The notes beneath the pieces are model-generated. The model made no database searches and was not told the DNA's origin. It saw nothing but the letters and a program-made list of their open reading frames with translations. Below, one piece after another: positions 58,167-64,000 of a stretch of DNA of 64,000 nt. Both the position numbers and the translations under genes were made by a program. The DNA is from Serratia entomophila (GTDB taxonomy: Bacteria > Pseudomonadota > Gammaproteobacteria > Enterobacterales > Enterobacteriaceae): the NCBI RefSeq assembly GCF_021462285.1, contig NZ_CP082787.1:2232001-2296000 (forward strand). Reading direction: 5' to 3'. The stretch's first letter is position 1, and every line of letters starts with the position of its first letter.

Positions 58167-60197
58167 TCAACGCGCCGCGGCGGCCTGAGCCGGCTCGGGC
58201 GGGGTAATTGCCTGCTGCAGCTGCTGCAGCGAACAATAGAGCCGCCAGATCAAACCGGCCAGGTCGCGCGCCGCCTGCTCCGGGTGGTGCGCCAGCGCGT
58301 TGCTCATGCGCTGCAGCTCCTGCAAGGTGGCGTCCAGCGAACTGTGCTGTACGCCTTTCTCGGTCATGATGCCGCGCAGGCAGTGAATGCAGACGTCGCG
58401 CACCGCCGACAGCGGGTCTGAGCGGGTTTGCCAGTCGCGCAGTTGCCAGACGATATGGCTGCAGTTCAGCAATACCACGCCCCAACGCAGCAGCCAGCTG
58501 CGCGCTTCCTGATCCTGGCTCTGATTGAGCTGGCTGATGCGGTGATAGATCAGCGATTCAAATTGGCTTTCGCTCTGCTGCGGTTTCTTGCTCAGCTGAT
58601 CGATAAAGTCGCGCCGCAGTGCGCGGATGATGCGGCGGCTTTTGCGCTTGTCCGAGCTGGGGCGCAGGATCTGGAACGCCAGGCCGGCCAGCAGCACCCC
58701 GACAATCTTGCCGATATTGTCATTGATAAACGACTGGTAGTCGTAGCTGGGCGGATTGGTAACGGTGAGAAACGACCCCATAAACACGATCAGTTGGCCC
58801 CACAGCGCCGCGTAACGCGGGTTCTGCAGTTTCAGCATTTGCATGGTGACCAGGATCGGCAGCAGGAAGGCGCAGAACACCCAAAAGTCGTCGATCTGAA
58901 TCATCAGGCCAAATTTCACCACAAAGCAGCCGACGGAAAGCAGCAGCACCGCCTTGAGCAGCGTGGTGACGCTATTGATCGGCGAAGGCGTTGAGGAGTA
59001 GAGCACGCAGCTGATGGCGGTCAGGGTCAGGGCCGAGCTGCCGGCGTCCCACTGGGTGTTGATCCAGTAGGCGCAGCCGATGATGATGCACAGGAAGGTG
59101 CGCAGGCCGTTATAGGCCGCTTCATAGCTGTCGGTATGGCGCGCCAGCGAGGTGACGTGCGGCGGCTGGATGTCGCTCACCGGCGTCGCGCTTTCCAGCC
59201 GCAACAGCCAGCGGCTGCTGCGCAGATAGAGCCAGCAGAAATGGCGCAGCCGCAGCCAGAAGGCGCGGTGGCGGTAATCGGCGGCATCCTGCGGGGCAAT
59301 TTGCTGCAGGATGCGCGCCAGCCGGTATTTGTCGGTGTCGGGATCGCGCAGCTCGGTCAGCAGCTGTTCCAGCACCGGCATCAGGTTGGCGGGGCGATCG
59401 GGCCAGTTCAGCAGCATGCGGCGCAGGCTGGATATCACGCTGGTAATGCGCAGCTGCTGGTGCAGCAGGTAGTTGAGCAGGTTGTTCTGCCGGCGTAGCC
59501 GGTAATGGCTCCAGAACGCCTGGATGCGCAACAGGTTCATGGTCAGGATCTGGCCGATGACGCCTTCATGCGAGGTGCGCATCTGCGCCGTCACCTCCGG
59601 CTGCCACAGCATGGCGGCGTGTTCCAGCAGCCGCAGCTGCATGCGGCGCAGCGAGGTCAGCAGGGCTTCGCCGTCCGAGGTGCTGGGCAGGATCATCATC
59701 ATCAGCCCGCCGCACAGAATGCCGGTGATCACCTCGCACACCCGCGCCTGGGCGATATCGAAAATCTGTTGGGTATCGGTGACGTTGACCGTGGCGAAGG
59801 CGATGATGGCGGCGGTATAGCCGGCCAGCGCGAAGGCGTAGGAGGCGTTGTTCTGATAATGGTTGGAGATATAGGTGCACAACCCAATCCAGCTGGCGAT
59901 AAACAGCGTGAACAGCCAGGGATCATTCAGGCAGTGCCCGGCGATCGCCACCGAGGCGGCGGCGCCGAACAGGCTGCCGATAATGCGGCCGATGCTCTTG
60001 CTGATCACGCCGCCCATGGTGGGGAAGCTGACCACTGCGGCGGAGGTCAACGCCCAGTAGGGCTCGTCGAGGTTGAGCGCGAAGGCCACCCACAGCGCCA
60101 GGCACATCGCCAGGGAGTTGCGCAGCGCATAACGCCATTGGCCGCCGGTCGCTTTGCCCCACGGGGTCCGGCTCCACTCAAGAAACGGCAGGTTCAC
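58167..60197 (-). CDS. ydhK: FUSC-family inner membrane efflux protein YdhK
   Basis: 676-residue protein of the fusaric-acid-resistance/AaeB type. There are two membrane blocks of about five or six helices each (roughly residues 20-165 and 355-500), each followed by a cytoplasmic helical region; [60 protein letters not shown] is the family's opening. With YdhJ (periplasmic adaptor) and YdhI it forms the ydhIJK efflux unit, substrate unknown. Start GTG 60197, three bases after the ydhJ stop. Divergent from slyA, a likely regulator. Confidence 0.92.
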   Translation of the reverse strand: MNLPFLEWSRTPWGKATGGQWRYALRNSLAMCLALWVAFALNLDEPYWALTSAAVVSFPTMGGVISKSIGRIIGSLFGAAASVAIAGHCLNDPWLFTLFIASWIGLCTYISNHYQNNASYAFALAGYTAAIIAFATVNVTDTQQIFDIAQARVCEVITGILCGGLMMMILPSTSDGEALLTSLRRMQLRLLEHAAMLWQPEVTAQMRTSHEGVIGQILTMNLLRIQAFWSHYRLRRQNNLLNYLLHQQLRITSVISSLRRMLLNWPDRPANLMPVLEQLLTELRDPDTDKYRLARILQQIAPQDAADYRHRAFWLRLRHFCWLYLRSSRWLLRLESATPVSDIQPPHVTSLARHTDSYEAAYNGLRTFLCIIIGCAYWINTQWDAGSSALTLTAISCVLYSSTPSPINSVTTLLKAVLLLSVGCFVVKFGLMIQIDDFWVFCAFLLPILVTMQMLKLQNPRYAALWGQLIVFMGSFLTVTNPPSYDYQSFINDNIGKIVGVLLAGLAFQILRPSSDKRKSRRIIRALRRDFIDQLSKKPQQSESQFESLIYHRISQLNQSQDQEARSWLLRWGVVLLNCSHIVWQLRDWQTRSDPLSAVRDVCIHCLRGIMTEKGVQHSSLDATLQELQRMSNALAHHPEQAARDLAGLIWRLYCSLQQLQQAITPPEPAQAAAAR

Positions 60198-60200
60198 ACT

Positions 60201-61064
60201 TTAGCCTTGCTGATGAATTGAGATGGTGCAGGTGGTGCCCGCCACCAGCGGCAAATCGGCGGGAACCTTGAGCAATTTTATCCGCACCGGCACGCGCTGC
60301 GCCAGGCGAACCCAGGGCACGTTGGGTTTGACGTCCATTAATAAATCGCCGCTGCTGTCGACGCTTTGATCGTAAATGGCGCGGCCAATACTCTCCACCT
60401 GCCCCTGCAGCGGAATGTTGCCGTTATATAAAACGATATCCGCTTTATTGCCCTCTTTTATATGCTTCAGCTTGGTTTCTTCAAAATAACCGAGCACATA
60501 AAACGAGTGAACGTCCACCAGCGCCACCAGCGGCGTTCCTGCGCTGGCATAGTTTCCTACCCGCGCCTGTAAATTGGTGATGTATCCGTCCGTCGGGGCG
60601 TAAATTTTGGTTTTGCTTAAATTCCATTTCGCCTGTTCCAGATTGGCCTGGGCGGCTTTATAGGCGGCTTTCATTGCCTGTGCGGCTAAATTTGACTCGT
60701 CCATGTCTTCGGCGGAAATAACGCTTCTCGGCAGGCCGCGCCGGCGTGCGGCTTCATGCTCCGCCTTGGCCAGATCGGACTGCGCTTTCGCCAGCGCGGC
60801 CTCGGCGCTGGCGAGCGCGATCTGATACGGCACCGGGTCGAGAGTGAAAATCAGACTTCCCGCAGGTACGAACTGATTGTCATTAGCGTTTATTTTCTCT
60901 AATCTTCCAGAAACTTCTGGTGTGATATTGACGAGTTCGGCGCGCACTTTTCCATCACGCGTCCATGGGGATTGCATATAATAATTCCACAGCCACCAAC
61001 CGGCGCAAAGGGCAAAGGCGCAGACGATCACCGTCGAAAAATACTTTAATGTTTTATGCTTCAT
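60201..61064 (-). CDS. ydhJ: HlyD-family membrane fusion protein YdhJ
   Basis: Periplasmic adaptor of 287 residues with one N-terminal membrane helix (TVIVCAFALCAGWWLWNYY). A lipoyl-like half appears in VRAELVNITPEVSGRLEKINANDNQFVPAGSLIFTLD, a coiled-coil hairpin at about 80-150 (ALASAEAALAKAQSDLAKAEHEAARRR), the second lipoyl half in IYAPTDGYITNLQARVGNYASAGTPLVALV, and a beta-barrel region to the end. AaeA-like. Works with YdhK; the outer-membrane channel is not encoded nearby. Confidence 0.94.
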   Translation of the reverse strand: MKHKTLKYFSTVIVCAFALCAGWWLWNYYMQSPWTRDGKVRAELVNITPEVSGRLEKINANDNQFVPAGSLIFTLDPVPYQIALASAEAALAKAQSDLAKAEHEAARRRGLPRSVISAEDMDESNLAAQAMKAAYKAAQANLEQAKWNLSKTKIYAPTDGYITNLQARVGNYASAGTPLVALVDVHSFYVLGYFEETKLKHIKEGNKADIVLYNGNIPLQGQVESIGRAIYDQSVDSSGDLLMDVKPNVPWVRLAQRVPVRIKLLKVPADLPLVAGTTCTISIHQQG

Positions 61065-61067
61065 GCG

Positions 61068-61304
61068 TTACCAACTCGCTAAAATCCATAGGGAACCGCT
61101 GACGGTCAGCACAAAAATAGACAAATCCATCAGCATGGGATGCCAGATTTCGCCGGAATAAATCCAGTCTCGTAACAGGTGATGTATCAGTAACCATAAA
61201 ACCAGGCCCAGTAAAAAAGCTTTAAATATTGGTGGAAAATAAAGCGATGCGCCTAACACCAAATCGGGCAGGGGAGACGCAGTGTGTAACCATGATGTAT
61301 TCAC
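61068..61304 (-). CDS. ydhI: DUF1656 membrane protein YdhI
   Basis: 78-residue protein with two hydrophobic helices, [25 protein letters not shown] and [22 protein letters not shown]1656 (AaeX-like) proteins are always encoded with an adaptor and a FUSC pump. First gene of ydhIJK; start GTG 61304, next gene 3 bp downstream. Its role in the pump is not known. Confidence 0.92.
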   Translation of the reverse strand: MNTSWLHTASPLPDLVLGASLYFPPIFKAFLLGLVLWLLIHHLLRDWIYSGEIWHPMLMDLSIFVLTVSGSLWILASW

Positions 61305-61485
61305 ATTAACAATCCCTAAGGGTGAATATGTTGAATATTTGCATAACGTTTAAACAACAGCTGTTAAAAAGGGTGGCTATTTCCACAATATACATTATAT
61401 ACATTTGTGTTTTTAATGTGAGTTACCCAAAATAGACTAAACTCTGGGAAGGTAATGTTAGCATGCTAATTATAAGGAGGGGGAA
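61305..61485. other. divergent ydhIJK-slyA promoter region
   Basis: 181 bp of AT-rich sequence between ydhI and slyA. It contains the SlyA operator annotated separately and a repetitive TATA-rich part (61388-61404) that may hold promoter elements for either side. Confidence 0.5.
61458..61469. promoter_or_regulatory. SlyA operator
   Basis: TTAGCATGCTAA is a perfect 12-bp palindrome, differing from the SlyA consensus TTAGCAAGCTAA at a single central base. It ends 16 bp before the slyA start, which fits autorepression; control of divergent ydhIJK is possible. Confidence 0.8.
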
Positions 61486-61920
61486 GTGGAATCTACGTTA
61501 GGTTCGGATTTAGCACGATTAGTTCGTGTTTGGCGCGCGCTCATCGATCATCGGCTCAAGCCGCTGGAGCTGACCCAAACGCATTGGGTCACCTTGCACA
61601 ATATCAATCGTTTGCCGCCGGAGCAGTCGCAGATCCAACTGGCTAAGGCGATCGGCATTGAGCAACCGTCGCTGGTTCGTACGTTGGACCAACTGGAGGA
61701 GAAGGGGCTGATTACACGTCATACCTGCGCCAATGACCGCCGAGCGAAGCGCATCAAGCTGACCGAAGCGGCCGATCCCATCATCAGGGAAGTGGACAGC
61801 GTCATCACTTCGACGCGCAGTGAGATTTTGAGCGGCATTAGCGCCGATGAAGTGCAGCTGTTGGTAGGTCTGATTGGCAAGCTGGAACAAAACATCACCG
61901 AACTGCAAAACAAACAATAA
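61486..61920 (+). CDS. slyA: MarR-family regulator SlyA
   Basis: 144-residue winged-helix dimeric regulator; it counters H-NS silencing and controls virulence, envelope and drug-response genes (known as RovA in Yersinia and Hor in pectobacteria). Very close to E. coli Sly[36 protein letters not shown], recognition helix [26 protein letters not shown], wing [13 protein letters not shown]. Start GTG 61486 after AAGGAGGGGG. It is followed by a bidirectional terminator and convergent slyB. Confidence 0.96.
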   Translation: MESTLGSDLARLVRVWRALIDHRLKPLELTQTHWVTLHNINRLPPEQSQIQLAKAIGIEQPSLVRTLDQLEEKGLITRHTCANDRRAKRIKLTEAADPIIREVDSVITSTRSEILSGISADEVQLLVGLIGKLEQNITELQNKQ

Positions 61921-61963
61921 TATTCTTTTTCTTTAGTACGATTACATTTCACAGCATCGGAAA

Positions 61964-61994
61964 GAAAAACCGGAGGCCATAGCCTCCGGTTTTA
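61964..61994. terminator. bidirectional terminator between slyA and slyB
   Basis: An AACCGGAGGC / GCCTCCGGTT stem with a CATA loop, A residues before and T residues after, serves both convergent genes. Confidence 0.93.
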
Positions 61995-62013
61995 CCCTCT
62001 CTATTACGCCAGC

Positions 62014-62478
62014 TTACAGCGGCGAGACGGTGATGGTATCGCCCATCTGCGCCAGACGTACGCGCTGCCCTGGGCTGAACTTGGTTGCGCCGGCCTTCTG
62101 AACCACCACAATGTTGTCTTTCTGATCGGTTTTGATTTCCAGCTCCAGGCCGTCGGTACGGCCCGCCGCCGCGCCAATCTGGTCGCCCGCTACGCCGCCG
62201 GCTACTGCGCCCGCCGCGGTTGCCAGGCTGCGGCCGGTACCGCCGCCGATGGTGTTACCCAGGAAGCCGCCCAGCACGGCACCGCCGATAGTGCCAATCA
62301 TGTTGGAGCCGCCTTCGCCCTGGATCTTGACCGGACGCACCGAAACCAGCGTGCCGTAACGCACGTTCTGCACCTGTTTGGCCTGTGAGGCGCTGTAAAC
62401 GTCGCCGGACATGGAATCATTGGAGCACCCCGCCAGAGTGACGGCGGCGATGGCAACGACGAGAAGACGCTTGATCAT
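62014..62478 (-). CDS. slyB: outer membrane lipoprotein SlyB
   Basis: 154-residue lipoprotein from ATG 62478 after AGGAG; lipobox LAGC (Cys17). The centre is a glycine-zipper segment (GGAVLGGFLGNTIGGGTGRSLATAAGAVAGGVAGDQIGAAAG, about 64-105) that inserts in the membrane, followed by a C-terminal beta domain ending DTITVSPL. SlyB is a PhoPQ-induced lipoprotein that forms oligomers around outer-membrane proteins under LPS stress. A PhoP-like box lies upstream. Confidence 0.96.
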   Translation of the reverse strand: MIKRLLVVAIAAVTLAGCSNDSMSGDVYSASQAKQVQNVRYGTLVSVRPVKIQGEGGSNMIGTIGGAVLGGFLGNTIGGGTGRSLATAAGAVAGGVAGDQIGAAAGRTDGLELEIKTDQKDNIVVVQKAGATKFSPGQRVRLAQMGDTITVSPL

Positions 62479-62617
62479 ATAAAACTCCTGATAGTAGTAG
62501 TCCATAACCTGGGGAACCTTTCCAGGCCAGATTCAGTGAAAATGATAGACAAAGTATGGCGTAAAGCTACGTATATCACCATTCCCCATCGCTGCACGCA
62601 GCTTAACTTTCCTCTGT

Positions 62618-62634
62618 TCAACCAATAATAAACC
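62618..62634 (-). promoter_or_regulatory. PhoP box candidate upstream of slyB
   Basis: On the minus strand GGTTTA-TTATT-GGTTGA is a direct repeat with 5-bp spacing, close to the PhoP box (T/G)GTTTA-N5-(T/G)GTTTA with one mismatch. slyB is a known PhoP target in E. coli and Salmonella. Confidence 0.62.
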
Positions 62635-62847
62635 GTGGTTTAGCTTTATGACAGCGCCGGGGAAGATTCCGTTGCAGGTTGAGCCGCGGTTTAACACGGA
62701 TAATCAAAGCCTGTGCGGCCCGGCAAACGGACGCTGCGCTCACGGCAATGAAAAAAGGCATCATAATTCATGGCGTTAATCCTTTAATTCTGGTTTATTT
62801 GTCAGGTTAAAAGTTTGCTTCCCCGTGCGGGGTTAAAGGATGTCGCT

Positions 62848-63969
62848 ATGAAGTCAGGCCGCTATATAGGTGTTATGTCCGGCACCAGTCTGGATGGCGT
62901 AGACGTGGTGTTGGCCGCGATCGACGAACGTATGGTGGCGCAGCAGGCCAGCTATAGCCACCCGATGCCGATCCAGCTGAAGAAAGACATTTTGGCTATG
63001 TGCCAGGGGCAACAGACCACGCTGGCCGCCGTTGGCCGGCTGGACGCGCAGCTGGGTACGCTGTTTGGCGAAGCGGTGCTCGGCTTGCTGAAGCAAACCG
63101 GCATTCCGCCGCAGCACATCACCGCTATCGGCTGCCACGGCCAGACGGTGTGGCACGAACCCGAGGGCGACGCGCGCTTTTCGATGCAGTTGGGCGACAA
63201 CAACCGCATCGCGGCGCTGACCGACATCACCACCATTGGCGATTTCCGTCGGCGCGACATGGCCTACGGCGGCCAGGGCGCGCCGTTGGTGCCGGCCTTC
63301 CACCAGGCGTTGTTGGCGCATTCCACCGAACGCCGGATGGTGCTGAACATCGGCGGTATCGCCAACCTGTCGCTGCTGCTGCCCGGCACGCCGGTGCGCG
63401 GTTTCGATACCGGGCCGGGCAATATGCTGATGGACGCCTGGGTCTGGCGCCATTTATCGCAGCCTTACGACAAGGACGGCGGCTGGGCGATGCAGGGGCG
63501 CGTTTGCCTGCCGCTGCTGCAACAGATGCTGGCGGATCCCTATTTTGCCTTGCCTGCGCCGAAGAGCACCGGCCGTGAATACTTCAATATCGCCTGGCTG
63601 GAGCGGCAGCTGGCTGGCTTGCCGGCGGTCAGCCCGCGGGATGTGCAAACCACGTTGGCGGAGCTGACGGCCATCAGCATTTGCGAACAGGTGCAGTTGG
63701 CCGGCGGCTGCGAACGGCTGCTGGTGTGCGGCGGCGGGGCGCGCAACCCGTTGTTGATGGCGCGCATGTCGGCGATGCTGCCGGGCACCGAGGTGGGGCT
63801 GACCGACGATTTCGGCGTCAGCGGCGACGACATGGAGGCGCTGGCCTTCGCCTGGCTGGCGTTTCGCACGCTGTCCGGCCAGGCCGGCAACCTGCCGTCG
63901 GTGACCGGCGCCAGCCGCGAAACCCTGCTCGGTGGGATTTATCCGGTTTTGCCTTTAGGGCGTCGTTAG
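62848..63969 (+). CDS. anmK: anhydro-N-acetylmuramic acid kinase AnmK
   Basis: Phosphorylates and opens 1,6-anhydro-MurNAc from recycled peptidoglycan to MurNAc-6-phosphate. 373 residues from ATG 62848 (AAGGA seven bases upstream); an earlier ATG-like start would add 11 residues. Family motifs: [83 protein letters not shown] and [14 protein letters not shown], the sugar-kinase/actin-like ATP sites. The slyB-anmK order follows E. coli. Confidence 0.96.
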   Translation: MKSGRYIGVMSGTSLDGVDVVLAAIDERMVAQQASYSHPMPIQLKKDILAMCQGQQTTLAAVGRLDAQLGTLFGEAVLGLLKQTGIPPQHITAIGCHGQTVWHEPEGDARFSMQLGDNNRIAALTDITTIGDFRRRDMAYGGQGAPLVPAFHQALLAHSTERRMVLNIGGIANLSLLLPGTPVRGFDTGPGNMLMDAWVWRHLSQPYDKDGGWAMQGRVCLPLLQQMLADPYFALPAPKSTGREYFNIAWLERQLAGLPAVSPRDVQTTLAELTAISICEQVQLAGGCERLLVCGGGARNPLLMARMSAMLPGTEVGLTDDFGVSGDDMEALAFAWLAFRTLSGQAGNLPSVTGASRETLLGGIYPVLPLGRR

Positions 63970-64000
63970 CTCTGTTAGGATAGAAATGGATTGATATCCC

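Overview
This is a high-GC enterobacterial chromosome segment. It most resembles Serratia, and specifically S. marcescens or a close relative. Three things point there: a 614-residue LipA-type secreted lipase, a hemP-hmuRSTUV heme locus, and gene order that otherwise follows the E. coli K-12 nlpC/ydiV/ydiU/aroH ... suf/lpp/pykF ... mdtK/ribE/cfa/purR ... nemRA ... sodC/slyA/slyB/anmK region. All names come from reading the translated sequence against remembered family members. No database search was run.

Layout. 1-2490: the 3' end of the arn operon (arnD end, arnT, arnE, arnF), which adds L-Ara4N to lipid A. 2668-7148: nlpC, lplA, a ydiV-like degenerate EAL gene, a 39-residue membrane peptide gene and selO. 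7184-13267: the heme uptake locus hemP-hmuRSTUV on the minus strand behind a Fur box. 13435-18862: btuE, aroH, ppsR and, divergently, ppsA. 18971-19079: the small RNA RprA on the minus strand with an upstream RcsB box. 19337-24160: ydiK, ydiJ, menI. 24315-26563: an arsRBC arsenic-resistance operon. 26615-27019: an unrecognised gene behind a Fur box. 27543-33149: sufABCDSE, also with a Fur box. 33449-36567: ldtE, lpp, pykF. 36963-39212: a small cupin gene, three identical tRNA-Val(GAC) genes and mdtK.

39452-45724: ribE, an I78-family inhibitor lipoprotein, cfa, punC/punR, purR and the 29-residue ynhF. 45868-50658: mepH, grxD, rnt, gloA, nemA, nemR. 50775-54252: eptA behind a PmrA-like box, then a divergent NmrA-like reductase/LysR pair. 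54274-63969: ydhL, ydhF, lipA, sodC, the ydhIJK efflux set divergent from slyA (with a SlyA operator), slyB (with a PhoP-like box) and anmK.

Themes. Envelope modification and cationic-peptide resistance recur: arnTEF, eptA, slyB, slyA, lpp, ldtE, nlpC, mepH. Several linked iron functions carry Fur boxes: hemP-hmu, suf and the unknown gene at 26615. Differences from the E. coli order look like gene-scale insertions (lplA, hmuRSTUV, arsRBC, eptA, the LysR pair, lipA, the I78 lipoprotein) and losses (sodB, ydhP and lhr are not at their expected places).

I found no CRISPR array, prophage, insertion sequence or new multi-gene defence system. The best candidates for new biology are small: the Fur-boxed unknown gene, the 39-residue peptide next to ydiV, the YdiV form that keeps DDFG, the divergent middle of RprA, and the hairpin between hmuR and hmuS.
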